Source of the DNA: Thioalkalivibrio sp.
Lineage (GTDB): Bacteria; Pseudomonadota; Gammaproteobacteria; Ectothiorhodospirales; Ectothiorhodospiraceae
NCBI GenBank assembly: GCA_003555285.1
Contig: PWGH01000143.1
Coordinates: forward strand, 1 to 10,696
Direction: 5' to 3'
Length of the DNA stretch: 10,696 bases
Shown here piece after piece: positions 1 to 6,682 of this stretch. The translations under genes were made by a program, and so were the position numbers. The first letter of the stretch is position 1; each line of letters starts with the position of its first letter. The notes beneath the pieces were generated by a model. It did no database searches. It saw only the letters and a list, made by a program, of their open reading frames with translations, and was not told where the DNA came from.

Positions 1-183
1 GAGGGCTTCGCGAGTTTCCATGGCCCGGATTTCTACGGGCTGGCCCGCAACAGTCACACAGTGACCCTGGAACGGCAGGCCTGGACCGTGCCGGAGACGG
101 TGGCGTTCGGGGACCGGCCGGGGGTGCCGCTGCGTGCCGGCGAGTCGGTCGCCTGGCGCCTGGTAAACAACCCGGACGCCTGA
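1..183 (+). CDS. pyrC: Dihydroorotase, C-terminal fragment (5' end outside window)
   Basis: Frame 1 is open from the first base to TGA at 181-183 and encodes the last 60 residues of a protein. It matches the C-terminal end of the dimeric, proteobacterial-type dihydroorotase: it has the FASFHGPDFYGL stretch, then VTLER and WTVPE, and closes with the VPLRAGE-W-L ending I recall from E. coli PyrC. The enzyme cyclises carbamoyl-aspartate to dihydroorotate in the cytoplasm, the third step of de novo pyrimidine synthesis. The metal-binding and catalytic residues lie upstream of the window, so activity cannot be judged. The next gene is convergent, so nothing is co-transcribed downstream. The assignment rests on recalled family sequence, not on a search. 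Confidence 0.9.
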   Translation, partial: EGFASFHGPDFYGLARNSHTVTLERQAWTVPETVAFGDRPGVPLRAGESVAWRLVNNPDA

Positions 184-236
184 GCCGCGGCCCGGCACGC
201 AGCGCATCTCCGACCGCCGATCGTAACCCCCGTCTA

Positions 237-268
237 AACGGGTGGTCTCAACGGGTGGTCTCAACGGG
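237..268. repeat. 13-bp tandem direct repeat, about 2.5 copies
   Basis: The unit AACGGGTGGTCTC occurs at 237-249 and 250-262, and a third partial copy (AACGGG) lies at 263-268. It sits in the 100-bp gap between the pyrC stop and the convergent membrane-protein gene. I see no clear rho-independent terminator with a T tract here. Confidence 0.85.
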
Positions 269-283
269 CGATCAGGGTCGCGC

Positions 284-1585
284 TCAAAGGTCGAGGCGGG
301 TGTCCCGGACGGGCACGTGCAGGGCCGGGCTCCAGGTCGCCCTCGGGGTGCCGGTGTAGGCGATCGAAACGCCGGTGAAGGCGTCCCCGGTCGGCGCCGC
401 GACATCCGCCGCGTCCGTGCGGGATCCGTGGCGCCGACGCCAGCGGGCGAGGTCCCGGGACAGCCCCAGCGCCTCTAGGTGCGCGAGCCAGGCATCCTGC
501 AGATCCGGTTCGGTACGGCGCAGTTGGCGCTGCACCCAGCGGCGCGCCTGCAGCATCGAATAGCGGTGCGCCATGGTGCGGTCGAAGCCCCGGGCGTTGG
601 CGAGTGGGTACAGGAAACCCGAGATCAGGATCAGCGCCAGGCCCACACTGGAGGCCGCTCCCAGCGGGGGACCGGGCAGCAGGTGCAGCAGGCCGCCATA
701 GAACGTCGCGAGAGCCAGCGGCAACAGCCAGAGCAGCCCGGCGAAGGCGCTGCGTCCGGGATGCCACCAGCGCCGGGGGCTCAGGGCGAGCAGCGCGATC
801 CAGGCCACCAGCCCGCCGGCCAACGCATAGGGCGCCTGATTCCCGACGACGGTATCGAACAGTCCGAGCAGCGTGCCCAGTCCCAACAGCAACACCAACA
901 GCAGCTTATTGCGCCCCTGACTGCCGATCGGGGATCGGCCGCGTTGCCGCCGATCGGAGGCAACGGCCGCATGGAACAGGATCGAGTCGGTGATATGGGC
1001 CGGATCGAAGCCGTGCTCGTGGTGGCGCGCCCGGTGCAGATCACTGCGGATTTCCCGGGCGCTGCCGAACAGCGCCTCGACCACCTGCTGTTCGATCGGA
1101 TGCAGGGTTTCGGGGTCGGTCCGAAGGCGCAGCCGCACCCGCGCGGGGGTGTGTTCGGTCGCGGGCATCAAGACCTCGATTTCCAGGTCGTCTTGCTGCA
1201 CCAGGCGTTCCACGATCCGCTCGAAGGCTGCGGTCGGCAGGGCCTCGGTCAGGCGGGTGGCAATCAGTTCCGGAGGCTCGGGCAGGACGGTCCGCTCAAA
1301 CCAGGCGCGATCAAGGATGGTTTGCCGGACGGGCCGGGGTACCCGCAACGCGATAAACAGGATCAAGGCGATCAAGCCGAACAGGGGGATGGCCAATACG
1401 GAAGCGGCGGGGATCAACGAGGGCAGGTGATCCAGGGTCGCCGAGACCCAGGGCTCCAGGTGAGCAAGCCGCTGCAGGAAGGCGTCTGTCAGCGTGGAGG
1501 GCTCGAGGTCGCTCAGGAGCGGGACCGGGATGTTCCCAAGAGTCGCGGTGGAATCTGCGATGACCGCAGTCGAGACGGTATTCAA
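284..1585 (-). CDS. Uncharacterised multi-pass membrane protein
   Basis: The product has 433 residues. Hydrophobic segments lie near residues 56-81, 227-243, 251-268, 280-301 and 308-328, so about five membrane spans are likely. A soluble region of about 140 residues lies between the first span and the cluster of four. A charged cytoplasmic-looking tail (about 330-390, rich in Arg) ends in a low-complexity Ser/Thr/Pro-rich stretch. The layout of one N-terminal span, a soluble domain, a span cluster and a C-terminal helix-rich tail recalls DUF2207-type membrane proteins, but I see no defining motif and do not assign it. The start is TTG at 1583-1585, only 9 bases after the stop of the upstream gene, which implies an operon and coupled translation. 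The Shine-Dalgarno signal is weak, and a later start cannot be excluded. Function unknown. Confidence 0.8.
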   Translation of the reverse strand: MNTVSTAVIADSTATLGNIPVPLLSDLEPSTLTDAFLQRLAHLEPWVSATLDHLPSLIPAASVLAIPLFGLIALILFIALRVPRPVRQTILDRAWFERTVLPEPPELIATRLTEALPTAAFERIVERLVQQDDLEIEVLMPATEHTPARVRLRLRTDPETLHPIEQQVVEALFGSAREIRSDLHRARHHEHGFDPAHITDSILFHAAVASDRRQRGRSPIGSQGRNKLLLVLLLGLGTLLGLFDTVVGNQAPYALAGGLVAWIALLALSPRRWWHPGRSAFAGLLWLLPLALATFYGGLLHLLPGPPLGAASSVGLALILISGFLYPLANARGFDRTMAHRYSMLQARRWVQRQLRRTEPDLQDAWLAHLEALGLSRDLARWRRRHGSRTDAADVAAPTGDAFTGVSIAYTGTPRATWSPALHVPVRDTRLDL

Positions 1586-1594
1586 GGTCGGTGC

Positions 1595-2002
1595 CTATTC
1601 ACGACGAGGCCCGGAATCCGCCTCGAACGCGCTGTAATACAAGGGTGGCTTCTGATCGGGCCGCCGGGCGCGCGGGTCCGGGCGCGAGGCCCGGGCGCGG
1701 CCGCGCAGGTGCTGGGGGCGCTCGGTGTCGCTGCGCAGCAACAGCATGGCGCGCGGGATCTCGGCAAGCGGTTGGGTCGAGATCAGCAGCAAACCGGATT
1801 CCGTCGCGGCGCGTTCGGAGGCGATGACTTCGACGGGGTCGTCGTCGCTGCCAAGGTCCGCCAACATCCCGGGATGCCGTTTCAGCGGCATTCCCCGCTT
1901 GTCCACGCACAGACCGGCGGGTGCGCTCGCCAGCGCCTCCTCGATGCGTCGGATCTGTTCTTCATTCAGCAGTTCGCTGATCTGTCCGGTCCATGGCGGC
2001 AT
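1595..2002 (-). CDS. Small conserved-looking protein of unknown function (135 aa)
   Basis: The start is ATG at 2000-2002, chosen because a strong GAGGAG ribosome site lies 6 bases upstream; the longer open frame (to 2188) runs through a 16-bp repeat that would shift frame at each copy. The product is soluble. It has an acidic helical N-terminus (ISELLNEEQIRRIEEAL, about 8-24), then GLCVDKRGMPL (about 30-40), a middle region with DDDPVEVIASERAA, a hydrophobic strand (GLLLIST) and an Arg-rich disordered tail. The pattern of a short strand, a turn with D-x-x-G, and a later helix and strand faintly recalls the roadblock/LC7 (LAMTOR5-like) fold. This is a guess from pattern and is not secure. It is the first gene of a two-gene unit with the membrane protein at 284-1585, so a role at the membrane with that partner is the simplest inference. 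Confidence 0.75.
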   Translation of the reverse strand: MPPWTGQISELLNEEQIRRIEEALASAPAGLCVDKRGMPLKRHPGMLADLGSDDDPVEVIASERAATESGLLLISTQPLAEIPRAMLLLRSDTERPQHLRGRARASRPDPRARRPDQKPPLYYSAFEADSGPRRE

Positions 2003-2017
2003 AGACTGCTCCTCGTT
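1996..2017 (-). promoter_or_regulatory. Strong ribosome binding site deciding the start at 2002
   Basis: Read on the minus strand, AACGAGGAGCAGTCT precedes the ATG, putting GAGGAG 6 bases from the start codon. This supports the 135-residue protein rather than the longer open frame. Confidence 0.7.
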
Positions 2018-2023
2018 GGATCG

Positions 2024-2055
2024 ACTCCGTTGTCGATCCACTCCGTTGTCGATCC
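2024..2055. repeat. 16-bp tandem direct repeat in the leader of the 135-aa gene
   Basis: ACTCCGTTGTCGATCC occurs exactly twice, at 2024-2039 and 2040-2055. On the minus strand the unit reads GGATCGACAACGGAGT, and the segment just downstream (CGATCCAACGAGGAG), which carries the real ribosome site, looks like a diverged third copy. Each unit therefore contains an SD-like CGGAG. The period is not a multiple of three, which argues that this stretch is not translated. Confidence 0.85.
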
Positions 2056-2227
2056 GGGTGCATCCGGTGCCGGAGAACCGCGCGGCCATGCATCCCGATC
2101 GTCCAACGTCAATCAAGACATGGGTTGGGCCGAAGGTCAACTGCGTCGGTCCCTGTCGGTGCGGTACCGAACGGGTGAACGCCACCACAAGGACCGTCGG
2201 GATTCGCCCCGAGTGGGTTTGAACCCC

Positions 2228-2233
2228 TACAAT
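2228..2233 (+). promoter_or_regulatory. Putative -10 element (TACAAT) for the SQR-like gene
   Basis: TACAAT followed by GGG lies at a suitable distance upstream of the chosen ATG. It overlaps the alternative upstream ATG at 2232, which makes that start unlikely. No clear -35 is visible, so the promoter is weak, activator-dependent or misread. Confidence 0.35.
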
Positions 2234-2267
2234 GGGTCTCTTTGTCGTGATCCTGGAATCCGCTCAA

Positions 2268-3395
2268 ATGACCCGTATCACCGTGATCGGCGCTGGTTTC
2301 GGCGCTCTGACGGCCATCCGCAAGCTGCGGGCGGCCGATCCGCAGATCGCGATCGATGTGATCGCGCCGAAGCCCGAACTCATCTATTACCCGAGCACGA
2401 TCTGGATCCCGACCGGGCTGCGGCGTCCGGAGGATGTGGTGGTCGATCTGAACCGCTTCTTCCAGCGCATGGCGGTGACCTACCACCCGGCTACGGTCAC
2501 CGGCCTGCGGGCGGGTGGACGCGTGGTGCCGACCGACGCGGGTGAGGTAGAAAACGACGGTCTGATCATCGCCTCGGGCGGGCGCTTTTTGAAGAAGCTG
2601 CCGGGGATCGAGCATGCGATCACGCCTTGCGAGGGGGTGGCGGCGGCCGTCGCGATTCGCGATCGACTGGCGGCGATGGACGGCGGCACGATCGCCTTCG
2701 GCTTTGCCGGCAATCCCAAGGAACCGGCGGCGATGCGCGGCGGGCCGATCTTCGAGTTCCTGTTCGGCATCGACCAGCACCTGCGTCGCCAGAAGCGGCG
2801 GGATCGCTTCACGCTCACCTTCTTTACCCCTGCACCGAAGCCCGGCAATCGCCTGGGGCCGAAAGCGGTCGCCGGGCTGTTGCGGGAGATGGAGCGACGC
2901 GATATCCAGACGCACCTGGGGCACAAGTTGAAGGGCTTCACCGCGGACACGGTGACCACCGAGGGGGGCAGCTTCGGTGCCGATCTGATCGTCTTCATGC
3001 CGGGCATGACCGGCAATGCCTGGTTCGACAACACCGAGCTGCCGCGCTCCGAGGGCGGGTTGCTCCAGGCCAATGCCTTCTGTCAGGTGCCCGGGCTGGA
3101 GAAGGTGTATGTGGCCGGCGATTCCGGCAGCTTTCCGGGTCCGGAGTGGCTGCCAAAACAGGCGCACATGGCCGACCTGCAGGCCGAGGCCGCGGTGGCC
3201 AACCTGCTCGGCGAATTTGCGGGCAAGGCCCCCAGCCACACCTTCAAGGCGGAACTGATTTGCATCGTCGACACCCGCACCAGCGGGATCCTGGTCAAGC
3301 GCACCGAAAAGCGCAGCACCATTCTGCCCTCGACCCCGGTGTTTCACTGGGCGAAGCGGATGTTCGAATGGTGGTACCTGCGGCCCTACCGGTGA
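2268..3395 (+). CDS. Sulfide:quinone-reductase-like FAD-dependent oxidoreductase
   Basis: This 375-residue flavoprotein starts with a Rossmann motif (VIGAGFGA, residues 6-13). It has a second FAD contact at YVAGDSG (281-287) and the APKPELIYYPS segment typical of SQR and flavocytochrome c sulfide dehydrogenase relatives. The C-terminus is an amphipathic, aromatic stretch (about 359-374), as in membrane-bound SQRs that bind quinone at the bilayer surface. Cysteines are C121, C272 and C332. C121 and C332 fall where canonical SQRs have their first and third redox cysteines; the middle one is missing. The family oxidises sulfide to polysulfide and passes electrons to quinone. Substrate is therefore likely but not certain to be sulfide; a related NADH:quinone-type or persulfide enzyme is possible. 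ATG 2268 was chosen because it directly precedes the Rossmann strand. The next gene begins 106 bases later. Confidence 0.85.
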   Translation: MTRITVIGAGFGALTAIRKLRAADPQIAIDVIAPKPELIYYPSTIWIPTGLRRPEDVVVDLNRFFQRMAVTYHPATVTGLRAGGRVVPTDAGEVENDGLIIASGGRFLKKLPGIEHAITPCEGVAAAVAIRDRLAAMDGGTIAFGFAGNPKEPAAMRGGPIFEFLFGIDQHLRRQKRRDRFTLTFFTPAPKPGNRLGPKAVAGLLREMERRDIQTHLGHKLKGFTADTVTTEGGSFGADLIVFMPGMTGNAWFDNTELPRSEGGLLQANAFCQVPGLEKVYVAGDSGSFPGPEWLPKQAHMADLQAEAAVANLLGEFAGKAPSHTFKAELICIVDTRTSGILVKRTEKRSTILPSTPVFHWAKRMFEWWYLRPYR

Positions 3396-3501
3396 TCGAC
3401 GTCACCCGCGCCACACGGGCCACCGCTGCCGTCCAGGCCAACACGGCGATGGCCGGCGAAAGCAGCACGCCGCGACACGCCGGTTCGGCGGCGGGGCCGT
3501 G

Positions 3502-4626
3502 ATGGGCATGGAAGGGGCCGGCCGGCCCTTCCGGCCCGCCTGGTGGCTTCCCGGCGCTCACCTGCAGACCATCATCCCGAGTCTGCTGCGTCGGCGCCGG
3601 CGTCTGATCCTGCGCCGGGAACGCATGACCCTGCCCGACGACGACTTCCTGGCGCTCGACTGGGGCCCCGATCCGGGCGGACCGATCGTGGTGCTGCTGC
3701 ACGGCCTGGGCGGCAACAGCCACTCGAGCTACGTGACCACCTTGATGCGCGCCTTGCACGCCCATGGGTTCTGGCCCTGCCTGATGCATTTTCGCGGTGC
3801 CGCCGGAGAGCCGAACCGCAAGTTGCGCGGCTACCACATGGCCGAAAGCGAGGATCCAAGCTTCGTGTTCTCCGAACTGCGCCGGCGCTACAGTCGCCGG
3901 CGCCTGGCCGCGGTGGGGGTGTCGTTGGGCGGTAGCGCCTTGCTGCACAGCCTGGCCCGGGGCGGCGCCGACATCGGCCTGGACAGCGCGGTGGCCGTTT
4001 CCGTGCCGTTTCGGGTGGACATGACCGAACAGCGGTTGAACCAGGGCCTCTCGCGCCTGTACCAGCGGCATATCCTGCGGCAGCTCAAACGGCAGTGGCG
4101 GCGCAAGTGTCGGGTGCTGGCGCGCCTGGACCTGTGTGCGGAGCTCGATCAGATTCACACCTTTCGGCAGTTCGACGCCCGGATCACCGCGCCCTTTCAC
4201 GGTTTTGTCGGTGTCGATGACTATTACCATCGGGCCAGCAGTCTTCATGTGCTGAAGGACATTCAGGTCCCGACGCTGCTGATTCAGGCGCTCAACGACC
4301 CCTTCATGACGCCGGAGGGTCTGCCCGGGCCGGAGGCGTTGGCCGAGCCGGTGACGTTGGAGTGCCATGCCCGCGGCGGCCACGTCGGCTTCCTCGAAGG
4401 CTGGGGCCGGGGCTACCTGGAGCGGCGCATTCCGGAGTTCCTGCTCCAGCACATCCGGCCGAAGGGTTTCGGGGCCGCCCAAGGGCGCCTTGCGCAAGAC
4501 GGGATGGCCCCAGACGGGATGGCCCCAGATCGGGTCGCGCCGAGTCGAGCGGCTCCCCGTGGGGTGCAGCTGAATTCTGGGAACTCGGATTCCGGGAACT
4601 CGGATTCCGGGAACAGGGGGGCGTAG
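3502..4626 (+). CDS. YheT-family alpha/beta hydrolase with repeat-derived C-terminal tail
   Basis: This is a 374-residue hydrolase of the YheT (COG0429) family, opening with the typical PAWWLPGAHLQT (12-23). Active-site features are the oxyanion loop HGLGGNS (67-73), the nucleophile Ser141 in GVSLGGS, the acid Asp266 in NDPF and His294 in GGHVGF. The family is thought to comprise esterase-like enzymes of unknown substrate. The core ends near residue 320, about where E. coli YheT (about 340 aa) ends. Beyond it is a disordered tail built from two repeat blocks: four D/S-x-x-A-P units (333-352) and Ser/Gly/Asn/Asp-rich units (about 359-372). GTG at 3499 directly precedes the ATG used here, and ATG 3508 is a third option; a GGGG run lies just upstream. 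The stop is 3 bases before the next start, so translation is probably coupled. Confidence 0.9.
   Translation: MGMEGAGRPFRPAWWLPGAHLQTIIPSLLRRRRRLILRRERMTLPDDDFLALDWGPDPGGPIVVLLHGLGGNSHSSYVTTLMRALHAHGFWPCLMHFRGAAGEPNRKLRGYHMAESEDPSFVFSELRRRYSRRRLAAVGVSLGGSALLHSLARGGADIGLDSAVAVSVPFRVDMTEQRLNQGLSRLYQRHILRQLKRQWRRKCRVLARLDLCAELDQIHTFRQFDARITAPFHGFVGVDDYYHRASSLHVLKDIQVPTLLIQALNDPFMTPEGLPGPEALAEPVTLECHARGGHVGFLEGWGRGYLERRIPEFLLQHIRPKGFGAAQGRLAQDGMAPDGMAPDRVAPSRAAPRGVQLNSGNSDSGNSDSGNRGA
4498..4557 (+). repeat. 15-bp in-frame tandem repeat inside the yheT-like gene
   Basis: GACGGGATGGCCCCA is exact at 4498-4512 and 4513-4527. Two diverged copies follow to 4557. They encode DGMAP, DGMAP, DRVAP, SRAAP. 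The unit preserves the reading frame. Confidence 0.8.
4579..4614 (+). repeat. Second 15-bp in-frame tandem repeat at the same gene end
   Basis: GGGAACTCGGATTCC is exact at 4579-4593 and 4594-4608, with a partial third copy to 4614. It encodes the Ser-Gly-Asn-Asp-rich tail and runs directly into the ribosome site of the next gene. Confidence 0.8.
4615..4621 (+). promoter_or_regulatory. Ribosome binding site for the 73-aa membrane protein, embedded in the upstream gene
   Basis: AGGGGGG lies in the last codons of the hydrolase, 8 bases before the GTG at 4630. Its position supports coupling and the GTG start. Confidence 0.55.
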
Positions 4627-4629
4627 TCC

Positions 4630-4851
4630 GTGCTGTGGAAACTCCTGACGCTGGCCGTGCTGGTGTGGTTCACCTGGTGGCGGTTGCAACAATTTCTGCG
4701 TGCGCGGCGTCTGCGTGCCGAGGGCAAACCGGTTCCCGAGTCCCGAGGGATTCGGCCGATCACCCTGCTGGCGGTGGCGATGCTCGCCGGCTACGGGGGC
4801 TATCTGGTGTTCGTATTGGCCCGACAGGCCTTCTTCACCTTCCAGGGCTGA
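4630..4851 (+). CDS. Small two-span membrane protein of unknown function
   Basis: The product has 73 residues. It has a hydrophobic, Trp-rich N-terminal helix (about 3-20), a basic linker rich in Arg and Lys (about 22-42) and a second hydrophobic helix (about 44-65). By the positive-inside rule the linker should be cytoplasmic, giving a hairpin with both ends outside. The GTG start lies 3 bases after the hydrolase stop, with an AGGGGGG ribosome site inside that gene, so the two are co-translated. No known family is recognised. The hydrophobic profile and clean coupling make it more than a chance frame. It may anchor or partner the hydrolase, which is inference only. Confidence 0.7.
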   Translation: MLWKLLTLAVLVWFTWWRLQQFLRARRLRAEGKPVPESRGIRPITLLAVAMLAGYGGYLVFVLARQAFFTFQG

Positions 4852-4960
4852 GGCGAAGGGGGACGCAGCCGGGTCGGGCAGACCCGGGTCAGGGAACGAA
4901 GGCCGGATGGCTGGGTCGCAACCAGTACATGGAAGGGGTTCAATCGATGAGAACAGGGCG

Positions 4961-5833
4961 ATGAGAAAAAGCGGTAGTGCCTCGTGGTGGCGGGCCTGTG
5001 GGCTGCTCGGCCTTTGCCTGCTGCTTCCGGCCCTGGCCCAGGGCGAGAGCCGCGAACCGGCCGTGTCGCTGGACACCATGATTCCGGTGGAACTGGCGAC
5101 CATCGGGCTGGAACCCACCAGCGGTGCGCCGGTGGTCCTGCTGCGTGAGCCGGAATCCGGGGATGTGGTGCTGATCAGCATCGGTCCGAACGAGGCGCTG
5201 GCGATCCTGATGGCGCTGCGTGGGATCGAGATGCCGCGGCCGATGACGCACGATCTGCTGGCGGGCACGATCCGGGCGGCCGGCGGCCGGGTCGAGCGGG
5301 TGCTGATCGATGCCCTGGTGAACACGACCTACATCGGCCTGCTCGAACTGCGCCTGGAGCATCGGGAGGATCCGGTGTACGTCGATAGCCGGCCCAGCGA
5401 CGCGCTGGCGCTGGCGGTTCGCAACGGAGCCGCCATTCTGGTCGCCCCGGAGGTTCTGATCGCCACGCGCGGGCTGGAATACGAGCACCTGCCGGACCAG
5501 CAGGTGGTGACGGCCCTGGGGATCACCGTCGGCGAGGTGACCCCGGACCTGCGCGAGGCGCTGGATCTTCCGGATCGGCCTGGGGTGCTGGTCGGCCGGG
5601 CGATGGGCGAGGCCTCGGCGCGCGGTCTGGCCGCCGGCGCGATGATTCTCGAGGTGAACGGCGAGTCGGTGGATTCTCCGGTCGAGTTCCTGGACGCCGT
5701 GCGGAACACCCCGGCGGGTGCGCGGGCCCGACTGCAGGTCTGGCAGGACGGCGCGACCCGGGAGGTCGAACTCTCCACCGAGGTGCCGGACCCGCGGGCG
5801 CCGGGCACCCTGGACGACGGCCTGCGGGTGTGA
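4961..5833 (+). CDS. Exported bifunctional-nuclease-domain (DUF151) protein with PDZ domain
   Basis: The product has 290 residues. It starts with a Sec-type signal peptide: MRK, a hydrophobic core (about 11-25) and an ALA cleavage motif near residues 24-26. The bifunctional nuclease (BFN, DUF151) domain spans about 42-168, with the hallmark RPMTHDLL (93-100) and VDSRPSDALALAVR (141-154). A DegP-like PDZ domain follows at about 185-270, with GVLVGRAMGEASARGL and EVNGESVDS. BFN proteins are reported to have nuclease activity in plants, and bacterial members are mostly uncharacterised and usually lack a signal. A periplasmic fusion to a peptide-binding PDZ domain is therefore notable. ATG 4961 was chosen because it gives an intact signal peptide; ATG 4907 would extend it by 18 residues with no benefit. 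AGGG just upstream is a close, modest ribosome site. The gene lies 109 bases after the small membrane protein and converges with the next gene, 5 bases apart. Confidence 0.88.
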   Translation: MRKSGSASWWRACGLLGLCLLLPALAQGESREPAVSLDTMIPVELATIGLEPTSGAPVVLLREPESGDVVLISIGPNEALAILMALRGIEMPRPMTHDLLAGTIRAAGGRVERVLIDALVNTTYIGLLELRLEHREDPVYVDSRPSDALALAVRNGAAILVAPEVLIATRGLEYEHLPDQQVVTALGITVGEVTPDLREALDLPDRPGVLVGRAMGEASARGLAAGAMILEVNGESVDSPVEFLDAVRNTPAGARARLQVWQDGATREVELSTEVPDPRAPGTLDDGLRV

Positions 5834-5838
5834 GGGCG

Positions 5839-6537
5839 CTACCAGGGAATGGTGCTGCCGTCGATGTCGATGAAGCGGCCGTTATCGGTCTCGGAGGCCC
5901 CGTCCAGCGTGTGCAGCATCGCGCTGACCGATTCGGTCACGGTGATCTCCGCTTCGGGCCCGCCCATGTCGGTGAGAACCCAGCCCGGGTGCAGTAGCAG
6001 CGTCAGGATGCCCCGGTCGGCGAGGTCCCGCGCCAGGCTCATGCCGACCGCGTTCAACGCCGCCTTGGACGAGCGGTAGCAGTACAGACCGCCCGAGCCG
6101 TTGTCGGCGATCGACCCCATCTTCGAGGTCAGCAACGCAATGCGCGGGTGGCTGGCGCGTTGCAGCGCCGGCAGCAGGGCCTCGACCATTTGTCGCGGCG
6201 CGATGGTGTTCACGCGAAAGGTCTCCAGCCATCCGGCCTCGTCGGTCTGGCCCAGCCGATCGGCGTTGGGGCCGTAAACGCCGGCGTTGTTGATCAGCAG
6301 GTCCACCGTGCCCTGGGCCCCCAGGGTTGCCACCAGGTTCGCGCGATGCGCGGCATTGGTGACGTCCAGCGGCAGCACGGTCAGCTGCTCGCGGTGCGCA
6401 TCCGCCAGGGCCATCAACTCCTCCGAGCTTTCGGGCCGGCGTGCTCCGGCCAGCACCCGGTCGCCCCGGGCCAGCAGTTGTCGTACGAATTCCAGTCCGA
6501 TCCCCCGGCTGCAGCCGGTCACCACCACGTTGGGCAT
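5839..6537 (-). CDS. Short-chain dehydrogenase/reductase (C-factor/Sniffer-like)
   Basis: This is a 232-residue classical SDR. The cofactor motif TGCSRGIG lies at 7-14, NNAG at 83-86, catalytic Ser138 in LLTSKMGS, and the YxxxK pair at Tyr154 and Lys158. HPGWVLTDMGG (183-193) is the substrate-loop start seen in the carbonyl-reductase-like C-factor/Sniffer subgroup. Such enzymes reduce carbonyl groups with NAD(P)H in the cytosol; the substrate cannot be told. The start at 6537 has a strong AGGAG site 7 bases upstream, preferred over an in-frame start 30 bases earlier. The gene follows the large PEP-binding gene on the same strand, but a hairpin and a -10-like element between them suggest its own promoter. 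Confidence 0.92.
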   Translation of the reverse strand: MPNVVVTGCSRGIGLEFVRQLLARGDRVLAGARRPESSEELMALADAHREQLTVLPLDVTNAAHRANLVATLGAQGTVDLLINNAGVYGPNADRLGQTDEAGWLETFRVNTIAPRQMVEALLPALQRASHPRIALLTSKMGSIADNGSGGLYCYRSSKAALNAVGMSLARDLADRGILTLLLHPGWVLTDMGGPEAEITVTESVSAMLHTLDGASETDNGRFIDIDGSTIPW

Positions 6538-6565
6538 TTCGTACTCCTGGTTGTCGTGAAGCCCC

Positions 6566-6571
6566 ATTGTA
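6566..6571 (-). promoter_or_regulatory. Putative -10 element (TACAAT) for the SDR gene
   Basis: The minus strand reads TTACAATGGGGCTT, with TACAAT 28 bases upstream of the ATG. The context resembles the TACAATGGG upstream of the SQR-like gene. No strong -35 is visible. Confidence 0.35.
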
Positions 6572-6660
6572 ATACGCGCGATCCACGGGGACCCGAGCCG
6601 CCCCGGATGCGCTCGTCGCGCTTCCGGGGCGCCATCGCAGCGTCCGGCCGGAGCGGGATG

Positions 6661-6682
6661 GCCCGCGCCGGCCTGCGCGGGC
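6661..6682 (-). terminator. Perfect 8-bp GC hairpin directly after the large gene's stop
   Basis: GCCCGCGC and GCGCGGGC flank a 6-base loop and abut the TAA of the PEP-binding gene (6683-6685). No T tract follows on the minus strand, so this could be a weak or factor-assisted terminator, or an mRNA 3'-end stabiliser. Confidence 0.4.

Larger units (their letters stand above)
2003..2267. promoter_or_regulatory. Divergent intergenic promoter region
   Basis: These 265 bases separate the minus-strand 135-aa gene from the plus-strand oxidoreductase and must hold promoters for both. A plus-strand -10-like TACAAT lies at 2228-2233, 34 bases before the ATG at 2268; no good -35 hexamer sits 16-18 bases upstream of it. 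The repeat at 2024-2055 lies in the minus-strand leader. I see no coding sequence that I can support here. Confidence 0.5.

Noticed and set aside
2003..2188. Longer N-terminus of the 135-aa protein
   Set aside because: It contains a repeat of 16 bases that is not frame-preserving and lacks a ribosome site, whereas the ATG at 2002 has a strong one.
479..2545. Very long plus-strand open frame opposite the two minus-strand genes
   Set aside because: It is low-complexity (Gln/Arg/Gly-rich), has no motif or ribosome site and spans several real genes; it is a GC-driven shadow.
4700..4960. Upstream extension of the nuclease-PDZ protein
   Set aside because: It overlaps the small membrane protein in another frame and destroys the signal peptide.
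3295..5325. Long minus-strand open frame antisense to yheT and neighbours
   Set aside because: It crosses gene boundaries and is Pro/His/Gln-rich with no recognisable domain.
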